From Verrucomicrobiota bacterium (GTDB taxonomy: Bacteria; Verrucomicrobiota; Kiritimatiellia; CAIVKH01), in NCBI GenBank assembly GCA_024233345.1, contig JACKPT010000015.1, positions 1 to 64,000 of the forward strand: DNA of 64,000 nucleotides, in the 5' to 3' direction. This document shows positions 34,899-42,816 of the stretch, piece after piece. Every line of letters starts with the position of its first letter. Within the stretch, counting starts at the first letter, position 1. The notes beneath the pieces were generated by a model. The model was not told the DNA's origin, made no database searches, and saw only the letters and a list, made by a program, of their open reading frames with translations. The translations under genes were made by a program, and so were the position numbers.

Positions 34899-35125
34899 GG
34901 TGTCAGAGAGGTTTCAGGTTTCAGTGTTCAGGTGTCGGGGATGAGTTTTCAGGTTACAGTGTTCGGGTGTATGTTAACGATTCACAATAGCCACCACCTG
35001 CCTGCCCGGTCAGGGATACTAGGCTACCCGTCCAGAGTAACCTCCTCTTTCCTAAAACCTGCCTGCCCGGCCAGGGAAACCCGACACCTGACACCTGAAA
35101 CCCGACACCTGAAACCTCCTCTTCC
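34896..35125. repeat. TTTCAGG/GTGTC tract plus CTGCCCGGCCAGGG elements (modules E and F)
   Basis: Left part 34898-34970 in the TTTCAGG orientation, right part 35036-35120 in the CCTGAAACC orientation, with CCTGCCTGCCCGG(C/T)CAGGGA copies at 34997-35016 and 35060-35079. This is the same inverted layout as the tract before the four-helix-bundle gene. No gene is supported within. Confidence 0.85.
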
Positions 35126-35133
35126 CGCCTCTG

Positions 35134-35160
35134 CGGGACGAAGCGGGATCACCCGTCCCG
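35134..35160 (+). other. Hairpin just upstream of the atypical pilin-like gene
   Basis: CGGGACG (35134-35140) pairs with CGTCCCG (35154-35160). It ends five bases before the ATG at 35166, where a ribosome-binding site would lie. No purine-rich site is visible. Confidence 0.4.
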
Positions 35161-35165
35161 AAACC

Positions 35166-35693
35166 ATGATTCTGCTCTGCCTGCTTCTCGCCATGGCATC
35201 CATCGGGTTCGCGATCTGGGGGCAGGCCCGGAAGAACCAGCGGATTGCCCAGACCTACCATGAGCTGCGATCCATGCTGACTGCCTGTTCCCGCTATTAC
35301 CGGGAATACGGGGTTTGGCCGGTGGAGGGCGAGCCGGTGGTGGGACGGGATGTCGTGGTCGGCATGGATGGAATCAATCGTTCGGTCTTTTTCCGGCTTG
35401 CTGCCCGGGAGGGGGAGGGGAATGAGGGTAACCGATACAATGCGCGCCAGATCGACTACCTGATCCCGCTCCCCGACGATCCCCGGCCCACGACCCTGAC
35501 CTTCAATCGCCAGGGCGATGCCCTCGACCCTTGGGGGAATCCCTACCGTCTCTCCTTCGACGCCAACTTCGACGGCACCCTGGAAATCCGCGGCGACTAC
35601 GCCACTCGCATCCCTGGCGAAGGGGTCGCGATCTGGTCCGCCGGCCCCGATCAGCGATACGGTACCCGCCACGATATCCGGTCGTGGCGGTGA
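35166..35693 (+). CDS. GspG-like pseudopilin without a recognisable prepilin leader
   Basis: A 175-residue protein. An N-terminal hydrophobic helix (MILLCLLLAMASIGFAIWG) leads into a polar helix and a C-terminal beta region with DPWGNPYRLSFD and AIWSAGPDQRYGTRHDI, both shared with the other GspG-like proteins downstream. The family-defining leader (basic residues, Gly, then Phe-Thr-Leu-x-Glu) is absent. Upstream in-frame codons run into repeat sequence, with RSGITRPET as the only possible extension. Either the 5' end was replaced when repeats inserted, or the protein stays membrane-anchored uncleaved. It lacks an obvious ribosome-binding site. It lies between two repeat islands. Confidence 0.7.
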   Translation: MILLCLLLAMASIGFAIWGQARKNQRIAQTYHELRSMLTACSRYYREYGVWPVEGEPVVGRDVVVGMDGINRSVFFRLAAREGEGNEGNRYNARQIDYLIPLPDDPRPTTLTFNRQGDALDPWGNPYRLSFDANFDGTLEIRGDYATRIPGEGVAIWSAGPDQRYGTRHDIRSWR

Positions 35694-35696
35694 GGT

Positions 35697-35992
35697 TAAT
35701 TTGAGATTTATGATTTAAGATTTAAGATTGAAGATTTGTGATCTGGGGATTTGAGATTGAGATTTGTGATTGGGGAAAATTCACCACAGAGGTCATAGAG
35801 AATCACAGAGGGATAGGGTGATGGGTCACCTCGTAGCGTGGGTCTCCAGACCCGCGTATTTGTAGCCGGGCTGAACACAACCGATTACGATTACGAGCAT
35901 GATTACGCGTATAAGCCGACTGCCAGGGCCTGCCCGGCGAGGGACACCTGAAACCTAAAACCCGACACCTGCCTGCCCGGGCAAAGCGTGAC
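35697..35992. repeat. Composite repeat element, copy 1 (modules D-A-B-C-F-E)
   Basis: The order is D, GATTTGAGATT-type tract (35697-35775); A, CACAGAG seven-base-period tract (35783-35812); B, CTCGTAGCGTGGGTCTCCAG with GGGTCT/AGACCC palindrome (35830-35860); C, CCGATTACGATTACG (35881-35907); F, CTGCCAGGGCCTGCCCGG; and E, ACACCTGAAACC. From 35761 to 35982 it is nearly identical to 36862-37101. No gene is present in it. Confidence 0.88.
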
Positions 35993-36022
35993 ATGCAGAC
36001 GTTCGCTGGGTAGTATTTCCCT

Positions 36023-36214
36023 ATGGAGCTAAGTAGCGTCAGTGGATTTCAGGAGGAGACAAGGCAAGATCGACAGCGCCACCGATCAATGACCCCGGAA
36101 CAGAGGCTTGATCTGGTCGAGCAATTGCGGATCCGCCATGAAAAGATGTTCGGCCATGATTACCCATCCCGACTTCGAAGAGTTTTTGGCACTTCTGGCC
36201 AAACATCACGTTGA
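36023..36214 (+). CDS. Small helical protein upstream of and overlapping the nucleotidyltransferase
   Basis: Up to 63 residues (ATG 36023), or 41 if the ATG at 36089 is used (MTPEQRLDLVEQLRIRHEKM, then FGHDYPSRLRRV). I recall similar short proteins encoded just before nucleotidyltransferases of this type in PVC and cyanobacterial genomes, often ending in a similar ...R(R/K)V motif. It overlaps the nucleotidyltransferase start by 59 bases in another frame, so the two are likely translated together. It could be a partner (antitoxin-like) of the enzyme. The function is unproven and the start uncertain because no clear ribosome-binding site precedes either ATG. Confidence 0.55.
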   Translation: MELSSVSGFQEETRQDRQRHRSMTPEQRLDLVEQLRIRHEKMFGHDYPSRLRRVFGTSGQTSR

Positions 36215-36599
36215 GTACATGCTGGTCGGGGGCTATGCCGTGGCATTTCATGGCTACCCCAGATTTACCAGGGATCTCGATGTTTTTTACCGGTGCACTG
36301 AGGAAAACATCACCAAACTCAGGAATTCTTTGATCGAATTTGGTTTTACCCGGAACCAGGTTCAGGAGCAGCCCTTTGAGAAGCCGGGTGAAATCATCCA
36401 CTTCGGAGTGGAACCGATCCGGATCGACCTGCTCAACGAGGTGGACGGAATTACCTTTGAAGAGGCTCTCCCCCATGCCGTTCAAGGTTCATACGGACGC
36501 ACCCCGGCAACCTTTATTGGTAGACGCCACCTGCTTCAAAACAAACGCGCAACCCCGAGGCTGAAAGACAAGGCCGATGTTGAGGAACTGGAGGGCTAA
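36156..36599 (+). CDS. Minimal nucleotidyltransferase-fold protein (MNT/AbiEii-like)
   Basis: A 147-residue protein. It begins ITHPDFEEFLALLAKHHVEY, followed by the nucleotidyltransferase signature VGGYAVAFHG (Gly-Gly/Ser motif) and DLDVFY with the metal-binding D-x-D, then RIDLLNEVDGITFEEAL with the third Asp. The C-terminal FIGRRHLLQNKRATPRLKDK and ADVEEL complete the family pattern. Proteins of this family resemble small AMP-transferring antitoxins or the AbiE toxin, but the role of this member is not known. The start at 36156 begins at the conserved domain. The pair with the upstream small gene is bracketed by long direct repeats. Confidence 0.8.
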   Translation: MITHPDFEEFLALLAKHHVEYMLVGGYAVAFHGYPRFTRDLDVFYRCTEENITKLRNSLIEFGFTRNQVQEQPFEKPGEIIHFGVEPIRIDLLNEVDGITFEEALPHAVQGSYGRTPATFIGRRHLLQNKRATPRLKDKADVEELEG

Positions 36600-36639
36600 C
36601 GTAGAAGACCGTTGAAGTTCACCGCGGAGGGATTGGGTG

Positions 36640-36830
36640 ATTGAATACTGCGGATTGAAGATTGATGATTTGGGATTTGTGATTGGGGAAGATTCACCAC
36701 AGAGGTCACAGAGAATCACAGAGGGATAGGGTGATGGGTCACCTCGTAGCGTGGGTCTCCAGACCCGCGTATTTGGAGTCGGGCTGAACACAACCGATTA
36801 CAATTACGATTACGAGCATGAGCGCAGAGT
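36640..36830. repeat. Composite repeat element, partial copy 2 (modules D-A-B-C)
   Basis: A D tract from about 36640, then from 36674 a close match to copy 1 through A, B and C, with an extra GATTAC unit, stopping at GAGCATGAGCGCAGAG (36820). Modules F and E are missing. Confidence 0.87.
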
Positions 36831-36836
36831 AGGGAT

Positions 36837-37125
36837 TTTAGATTCCAGATTGATGATTTGAGATTTGTGATTGGGGAAGATTCACCACAGAGGACACAGA
36901 GAATCACAGAGGGATAGGGTGATGGGTAACCTCGTAGCGTGGGTCTCCAGACCCGCGTATTTGGAGTCGGGCTGAACACAACCGATTACGATTACGAGCA
37001 TGATTACGCGTAAGAGCCGACTGCCAGGGCCTGCCCGGCCAGGGACACCTGAAAACACCAAAACCCTGAAACCCGAAACCTGCCTGCCCGGCCAGGGAAA
37101 CCTGGCCCCCCCGAAACCTTTTTCC
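36837..37125. repeat. Composite repeat element, copy 3 (modules D-A-B-C-F-E)
   Basis: Nearly identical to 35761-35982 from 36862 to 37101, in direct orientation, with full D, A, B, C, F and E modules in the same order. Between 37125 and the next start codon at 37211 there is ordinary AT-rich leader. Confidence 0.88.
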
Positions 37126-37210
37126 ACTCTTCTCTTTCCAAATAAAAGGCGTAGGTGTAGCCTTTTACCACGATTGATGTAGTAGACATGAAACAGATGA
37201 AGGTGAGGAC

Positions 37211-37672
37211 ATGATAAACCGGGCTAGAAATGAACTTTCTTCCAGTGAACTTTCCCGGTGGCGCAGGCAGATGCAGCAGGGTTTCACCCTGGTTGAACTG
37301 TTGGTGGTCATGTCGATCATCGGGATCCTGGTGGGTCTTACCATCGGTATCGCTGGGTTAGCTGGTCGTAAATCTGCCGATGCACAAGCCATTGCCGAAA
37401 TTCAGCGACTTTCCATGGCCCTCGATCAATATCGAGCTGAGTATGGTGCTTATCCGAATTTTGGGCCGGCACTGACAAATATGCCGAATTCTGTTTCAAA
37501 CGACCTGACCAGGGCTGACGGAAAAATCAGGGCTCAGGAATTATCATTCATCGATCCCTGGGGTAACGGATACCGGTATACCTGGTCATCGAAATATCAA
37601 ATCGAAATACGCTCACTCGGAGCAGATACTTCATTGGATGAGGATGATTTGATCAGCGGCCAGCAAAATTAG
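37211..37672 (+). CDS. Type II secretion/pilus pseudopilin, GspG-like
   Basis: A 153-residue protein with a canonical prepilin signal: basic leader ending Q-Q-G24, then FTLVELLVVMSIIGILVGLT with Glu29 as mature Glu5. The polar helix IAEIQRLSMALDQYRAEYGAYP and the C-terminal FIDPWGNGYRYT match GspG, where DPWG-x-x-Y forms the calcium-binding loop region. It is shorter than most GspG proteins and lacks the W-S-x-G-x-D end found in the next gene. It is the first of six consecutive genes with pilin-like N-termini. Confidence 0.88.
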   Translation: MINRARNELSSSELSRWRRQMQQGFTLVELLVVMSIIGILVGLTIGIAGLAGRKSADAQAIAEIQRLSMALDQYRAEYGAYPNFGPALTNMPNSVSNDLTRADGKIRAQELSFIDPWGNGYRYTWSSKYQIEIRSLGADTSLDEDDLISGQQN

Positions 37673-37762
37673 CCCATTTTCCGGCAAGGCCTACACAGTC
37701 CGTTTGCAACTCGGTATGATATAGACAGGTGCTGTAAAGCATTGAACATAAATAGGTAAATC

Positions 37763-38392
37763 ATGAATACTATGCTTTTGAAAACTTGCAGGATAACGCA
37801 TGAGAATCCGAGGCTCACCCCGGAAAATCATTGGTCTGACCGGATTCCAGCCGCCGCGATTCCTGCCCGGGATCGGCAGCGAGCAAGTGCAGCATTTACG
37901 CTGATTGAGCTGTTGGTGGTCATTGCGATCATTGCCATCCTTGCCGGGCTGCTGCTTCCAACCCTTTCTTCAGCATTTAAATCAGCGGATAAGTCCAAGG
38001 CAAATACCGAAGTTCGCGGACTCGAGACCGCAGTCAAACAGTATGTCAATGAGTACAGCAAGTTCCCATTGCAAACCGGGTCGGGCAGCGACACCGTCCT
38101 TACCACCGGGAATGCGGCGATCCTCGATGTTTTGCGGGGACTGAATACCACCGAAAACCCCCGCGGCATCGTTTTTCTTGAGGTAGCCGACAATGGCATG
38201 GATGCCCTGGGGAATATGGTGGATCCGTGGGGCAGTGCCTATCGCCTGGCTTTCGATACCGACTATGACAACATCGTTTCCGCAGGGGGGAGTGTGGGAG
38301 ATGTTCGGGGCCGGAATGTCATTGTTTGGTCGATCGGTCAAAATGCATCTGATTCCGATGTCGAAAATTTCATCACTTCCTGGAGCGAGTGA
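37763..38392 (+). CDS. Type II secretion/pilus pseudopilin, GspG-like, with long leader
   Basis: A 209-residue protein. The leader is unusually long (44 residues) and ends in Ala-Ala before FTLIELLVVIAIIAILAGLL, so prepilin peptidase would cut after Ala44 rather than Gly. Mature Glu5 is Glu49. The C-terminal VDPWGSAYRLAFDTDYDN and VIVWSIGQNASDSDVENFIT resemble the leaderless pilin-like protein encoded at 35166. GspG-type proteins form the main body of the pseudopilus. Alternative starts closer to the signal (none is an ATG) would shorten the leader. The gap to the next gene is 25 bases. Confidence 0.86.
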   Translation: MNTMLLKTCRITHENPRLTPENHWSDRIPAAAIPARDRQRASAAFTLIELLVVIAIIAILAGLLLPTLSSAFKSADKSKANTEVRGLETAVKQYVNEYSKFPLQTGSGSDTVLTTGNAAILDVLRGLNTTENPRGIVFLEVADNGMDALGNMVDPWGSAYRLAFDTDYDNIVSAGGSVGDVRGRNVIVWSIGQNASDSDVENFITSWSE

Positions 38393-38417
38393 GTGATCTG
38401 TTGACAGGCTTTAATCG

Positions 38418-39113
38418 ATGAACGCGACCAAACAGAAGAACATGGCGGCTAGGTGGAATGGGTTCACCCTGGTAGAGCTGCTCGTGGTGATAGCCCTGAT
38501 GGGTTTGTTGATCGGGTTGACGATTCCCGCGTTTCAGAGCATGGGGCGGGGGACCGCTGCCAAGTCGGCCGTCGCCCAAGTCCGCGCGGCTCTGACCCTG
38601 GCTCGTCAGCATGCGATCGTCAACGGAGAGCGGACCTATGTCGTCTTCCCCAGCCTTCCCTCCCAAGGCGAAAAATACCTTCGCAGCTTCAATATTTATG
38701 GCCAATCCAATGGCTACCTCCAGGCTTGGACATATCTGCCTGGCGGCGTGGTCTTCATCAAGGATCGATCCAGCTTTTTCAATGAGAACTTGATCGATGA
38801 CGACAAGAATGTCTTTGCCAATGGGAGTCTGCTTCCAAAAATCCAGTATGCATTGCCCTTTCCCTCGAACAATAGTCCGGATGTGGTCATGCGGGTGATC
38901 GGCTTCATGCCGGATGGCAAGCCGTTTTCAGTCGATGGAAATCTGCGGGGACCGGATGCCGAACTCTACATTACGGAGGGGACGGTATCGGTAAATCCGG
39001 GCACGGGGGTGGGAACCTATGCGGTCCGCTCGAAGGAGAATTCATCCCTTTACAGCGTCTCCCTCAACCCCCTGACCGGTATGTCCAAAGTTGTCGACTA
39101 CCGGGCATTTTAG
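38418..39113 (+). CDS. Pseudopilin, GspH-like
   Basis: A 231-residue protein with prepilin cleavage after Gly15: N-G-FTLVELLVVIALMGLLIG, Glu20 as mature Glu5. After the helix comes AAKSAVAQVRAALTLARQHA, the GspH/FimT-type pattern of a helix ending in A-R-x-x-A, then a beta-rich globular part. GspH proteins are minor pseudopilins at the fibre tip. It ends with TAG at 39113 and the GspI-like gene starts three bases on, so the two are closely coupled. Confidence 0.87.
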   Translation: MNATKQKNMAARWNGFTLVELLVVIALMGLLIGLTIPAFQSMGRGTAAKSAVAQVRAALTLARQHAIVNGERTYVVFPSLPSQGEKYLRSFNIYGQSNGYLQAWTYLPGGVVFIKDRSSFFNENLIDDDKNVFANGSLLPKIQYALPFPSNNSPDVVMRVIGFMPDGKPFSVDGNLRGPDAELYITEGTVSVNPGTGVGTYAVRSKENSSLYSVSLNPLTGMSKVVDYRAF

Positions 39114-39115
39114 TG

Positions 39116-39634
39116 ATGACTATGAAGGAACAATCAGGTCGTAACGCGGGCTTTTCCCTGGTCGAAATTGCTTTGGCCCTGATGGTCACTGCGGTAGGAA
39201 TGATGGGGATCATGTCCCTGATTCCTGCCTCTTTGGATCTCAACAAGCGGGCCATTGAGGATGGTCAACTCAGCCTATTTGCCGACCAGGTGTTAAATGG
39301 CTACCGGGCTGAAGTATTGCGCAACCCCTGGGCCCAGCGCTTCAATCATACCTTGAGCCCGATGTCTCCCGAGGTCTGGATTATCAGCGCCGGCAATCCT
39401 CTTACCGTCGAACCGGAACCCGGCACTGGGCTCTCGACAAACTTTTATACCTACAAATCGGCAGGTGGCCGGTTTGTCGAGGATCTGGTGGTTCGCTACC
39501 GGTTGCGCGTTGAAAACTCGAATTTCGATCCAAATATTCTGGAATGCGAGCTCGAGGTTTGGCCGGGTCAATTTGGTTCGGAACTAAATCCGCTCACCTA
39601 CTATACGGAAATCTATCGGGGGGATGGGTTGTAA
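39116..39634 (+). CDS. Pseudopilin, GspI/PilV-like
   Basis: A 172-residue protein with cleavage after Gly12 (A-G-FSLVEIALALMVTAVG), Glu17 as mature Glu5. The GFSLVEIALAL...GMMGI pattern is the GspI/PilV type. The rest is a small globular domain with YTYKSAGGRFVEDLVVRYRL. ATG 39116 is preferred, and ATG 39122 or GTG 39113 are possible. Its TAA overlaps the next ATG (TAATG at 39632), which is typical of the minor-pilin order H-I-J-K seen here. Confidence 0.85.
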   Translation: MTMKEQSGRNAGFSLVEIALALMVTAVGMMGIMSLIPASLDLNKRAIEDGQLSLFADQVLNGYRAEVLRNPWAQRFNHTLSPMSPEVWIISAGNPLTVEPEPGTGLSTNFYTYKSAGGRFVEDLVVRYRLRVENSNFDPNILECELEVWPGQFGSELNPLTYYTEIYRGDGL

Positions 39635-40437
39635 TGCATCGCCCCGATACACCATGCCCGTCCCGCTGGTTCCGGCAATCCCGCGAATCCTGCCAGGCGT
39701 TTACGTTAATCGAACTGTTGGCCGGGATGGCGCTGCTCCTGATTATTGTCCTCTTCTTGTCCCGGGTGTTTGCTGATACCACATCCGCATGGCAAAACAG
39801 CAATAAGCGGATGGAAGCCAACATCAGCGGCCGGACGGCTCTGGAATTTATGGCCCGGGAAATCAGCTCCGCCATCGCGGATGGCACCCTGCATTTAAAG
39901 CTGGAGTCTGATGCGGTATCCGTCCTCGGTAAACAAGCGGACCGCCTCTATTTTCTTGCTTCAGATCAGGTCTCGCGAAAGAAAAATTCCACCTATCGCC
40001 AAGTGAAACAGGTGGGCTTTTCCGTGGGCGCCATGACGCATCCGGTTACCGGGGCCGATATGCCGCATCGGTTTGCCATCCGGCGTACCGGGGTGGAATC
40101 TCTGGGTAGCCAGTACTATCTGGCCTATCAAAAAGATGATTGGTGGACAACCATGGATGCCATCGCCTTTACCGAGGTCATCGCCGAAAATGTCCGGGAC
40201 CTCAATTTCTGGGTCTATGATGCCTCCGGCAACAGTCTTGCGAATTATGACTCCACGGTGGACGGCCCGCCCGCTTTCATTGACATCGTGGTGGAGATGT
40301 TGAGCGAATCGGACGCGATCAAGATTGCCGCCGCCAGTAGTGCTGCGCAGCGGGAAGAACTGGCGGACCGTGCCGCACATCGATATTTCACCCGGGTCTT
40401 TTTCAACAACTATCAAGGATATGTGATCGCACCATGA
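39634..40437 (+). CDS. Pseudopilin, GspJ/PilW-like
   Basis: A 267-residue protein. Cleavage site Q-A22 before FTLIELLAGMALLLIIVLFL, Glu27 as mature Glu5. Again the residue before the cut is Ala, not Gly. The helix and FMAREISSAIADG are typical of GspJ, and the C-terminal half is beta-rich (LNFWVYDASGNSLANYDS). The size fits a GspJ minor pseudopilin, which caps the fibre with GspI and GspK. The start overlaps the upstream stop and the end overlaps the GspK-like gene by four bases. Confidence 0.86.
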   Translation: MHRPDTPCPSRWFRQSRESCQAFTLIELLAGMALLLIIVLFLSRVFADTTSAWQNSNKRMEANISGRTALEFMAREISSAIADGTLHLKLESDAVSVLGKQADRLYFLASDQVSRKKNSTYRQVKQVGFSVGAMTHPVTGADMPHRFAIRRTGVESLGSQYYLAYQKDDWWTTMDAIAFTEVIAENVRDLNFWVYDASGNSLANYDSTVDGPPAFIDIVVEMLSESDAIKIAAASSAAQREELADRAAHRYFTRVFFNNYQGYVIAP

Positions 40438-42578
40438 GGGTTCTTCAGTCAACTGCCGCCACGGCGTATGCCGCACGTAAAACAGGGAGGGAGGGGATTG
40501 CCCTGGTCATCGTGCTTGGCATGTTGTCCCTGCTGGTCATTATCGGGGTCGGGTTCGCGATTTCCTCCCGTACCGAGCGGTTGGCCGCCAAGTCGTACGC
40601 GGACAGTGTGAGGGGTAAGCAGATGCTGCAAGCCGCCATTGCCAGAACCCTGAGCGATGTCGATGCCTACATGAACACCTTTAATCTGATCTATCCCGAT
40701 TTTGAGTTCCTTCCCAGTACGGGGGTGACCAATGCGTATGGCATGATCTCGGACGAGGCGACAAACTATTTTCCGGATTCGGCCCAGGTTTCGCTGCAAT
40801 CGGAAAATCAGAAAGTGGAATGGATAGAGCTGCAAAATAATGACAACGATCTGGTCGGTCGCTATGCCTACCTCATCTACAACCATTCCGGCATGATCGA
40901 TGTCAACGCGGTCTTTCCCCATGTGGATCGCGATCAGGGGGAATCCCTGTTTGAGTTGGATGTGAATCAACTACCGGAGTTCGGAGGGAATGCCTCTCAA
41001 TTCAGTGATAATATGTCCGCGAGTTGGACCCGGTTTGAATCCTTCCCAGAACTAAATGTCATCGCGATAAATAGCGGTATGGTCCAGAAAGCCGAGAATC
41101 TGTTCATCTATTCCCGATTTCCTCCGGACCGCAACGCGATCGATGGGGGGTATGCGGATAAGATTGATCTGGCCGGCGATACAACCACATTGGAGGGACG
41201 GCAGACCGAAATCGTGCAGGGCTTTACGGATTGCAATATTCCTAATCCGGATATCGTCTTTTTGAATCTGCTGGATTATGTGGATGATGATTTTATCCCA
41301 CAGGATTTGAATACGTTTTGCACCGAACCGGTTCCCATGATCAATGAGATGTGGGTGACCAGCCGGATTGTGAAAGCGAACAGTACCACGCCTGGCTTCT
41401 ACACCTATACGCACACCATTTCCCTGAACGTTGAACTATGGCATCCGTTCCCCTCTACGGTAGACGCTGAAGCACCCGATCTACCCGATGTTGAATTTGC
41501 GATTGCAGGTGGCACGCCCCTGCCCATCGCCAATTTCCTGACGCCATTACTTCCACCACTTGGGGCTTCTCCTGGTACAGTCGCCGGAAATACCATCAAT
41601 GCCGATGGGGACAACTTTTACATTGTGACTTACACCTGGGAGCTTTCAAACGATTCCACCATCAATGTTCCGCCGACTGCGATTATCACCTATAATGTCC
41701 AGCTGGGTCCCTATGAAATCACCGTGGATGGACAACCAGCCGACCGGGTCGAGACTTTTCCAGTCGTCCAACTTCAGTTTCCAATCAATGGGCAATACAG
41801 CGATCCCCGGGGTGTGGCCTGTGTGGATCCACGATTGAACTATGACCCGCTGCAATGGAGTATGCTTGCCGGTAGTTCTATCACGCCGGGCGCGATCAAT
41901 AGCCTGTCGACCGGGGGGGAGGGCGTCAGTTCCATGTATGTCCGCAACCAACCCCTGGATAACAACAACCCCCCGGGACAAGTCGGCGAGCTTGGTTTCC
42001 TGTCCGTAGGTGAGCCCTGGCGCACGATTGCCCTTTACGAGACTCCGGTGTCCGGGGTGAATCCGGTGATCGACTATTTCCGAATTGGAAATGCAGGGGG
42101 GACTGTGAGGGGCAAAATTAATCCCAACACACCTCTGGAAGATGTGCTCTCATGTGCTTTTTTCGCCGCGCCGATCGAGACATCCCCTGGCGCGGGCGGT
42201 CCAACCCTGATCTGGGACAAGGCCAATGATTGGGCCAGTGCCATCATCGATAAGGTGTGGAGTGGGGCCAGTGTGATACCGGTTACCAATCTTTCGGAAA
42301 TAGGCCGCTTTGACCAAAATACCTTCAAGGGCCTGGTGGGTGATCCAAACGCCACCGATGCGGAAATCGAATCCATCATCCGAACCTCCTACCCTTTTCT
42401 CGGACTGCGGCAGAACCTGTTCACCGCGGTGATTGCGGCTCAGGTCTTCAGCGAAAGCGGCGAACCAATCAGTGAGAACAAGGCGCTGGTGGTCTTTTGG
42501 CGTGATCCGGTTGCCGATCCCAACGACCCGAATCACCACCCTGCGCTTGTTCGGTTCTTCAAGGGACTGGTGGAGTAA
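40434..42578 (+). CDS. Large GspK/PilX-like minor pseudopilin
   Basis: A 714-residue protein. The N-terminus reads T-G-R-E-G21-IALVIVLGMLSLLVIIGVGF, with no Glu at mature position 5, as is characteristic for GspK, the tip pseudopilin. The following helix (SRTERLAAKSYADSVRGKQM) also fits. GspK proteins are usually about 300-350 residues, so this one is twice as long, the extra length being a beta-rich C-terminal region. It occupies the K position after H, I and J and overlaps the J gene by ATGA. A large tip domain suggests contact with a large substrate or receptor, which is an inference. Confidence 0.8.
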   Translation: MRVLQSTAATAYAARKTGREGIALVIVLGMLSLLVIIGVGFAISSRTERLAAKSYADSVRGKQMLQAAIARTLSDVDAYMNTFNLIYPDFEFLPSTGVTNAYGMISDEATNYFPDSAQVSLQSENQKVEWIELQNNDNDLVGRYAYLIYNHSGMIDVNAVFPHVDRDQGESLFELDVNQLPEFGGNASQFSDNMSASWTRFESFPELNVIAINSGMVQKAENLFIYSRFPPDRNAIDGGYADKIDLAGDTTTLEGRQTEIVQGFTDCNIPNPDIVFLNLLDYVDDDFIPQDLNTFCTEPVPMINEMWVTSRIVKANSTTPGFYTYTHTISLNVELWHPFPSTVDAEAPDLPDVEFAIAGGTPLPIANFLTPLLPPLGASPGTVAGNTINADGDNFYIVTYTWELSNDSTINVPPTAIITYNVQLGPYEITVDGQPADRVETFPVVQLQFPINGQYSDPRGVACVDPRLNYDPLQWSMLAGSSITPGAINSLSTGGEGVSSMYVRNQPLDNNNPPGQVGELGFLSVGEPWRTIALYETPVSGVNPVIDYFRIGNAGGTVRGKINPNTPLEDVLSCAFFAAPIETSPGAGGPTLIWDKANDWASAIIDKVWSGASVIPVTNLSEIGRFDQNTFKGLVGDPNATDAEIESIIRTSYPFLGLRQNLFTAVIAAQVFSESGEPISENKALVVFWRDPVADPNDPNHHPALVRFFKGLVE

Positions 42579-42816
42579 CCAGTAAGCCGTGAAAAGGGTG
42601 GTTGTCGTAAATCGGGAATGCCTTCACTCCAAAGTATTACTCAGCTTTTCCGCTGGTTTTCCGTCGGATATCCATTTGCCGGGCAATAGCCCGAAATACA
42701 GAAGGAAACGAAGGAAGCGAAGTTGGATCTGTTTCTGGGTCCGAGCCCTGAGAGGGACCTCTTCCTAAGCGGGCTCTTGATGATGTGCTGTCAATGCAGT
42801 AGCGATTGACACCCAC
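42579..42816. other. Non-coding spacer after the pseudopilin operon
   Basis: About 240 bases with no supported gene, no recognisable terminator and no promoter. Part (42690-42720) is A/G-rich with GGAAACGAAGGAAGCGAAG. Repeat modules start at 42817. Confidence 0.4.

Noticed and set aside
34932..35165. N-terminal extension of the leaderless pilin-like gene
   Set aside because: The extension is translated repeat sequence (modules E and F) with no signal or prepilin leader, so the ATG at 35166 is more likely.
34297..37125. CRISPR array
   Set aside because: The repeats have short periods or are long composite units without regular unique spacers, and no cas gene is present.
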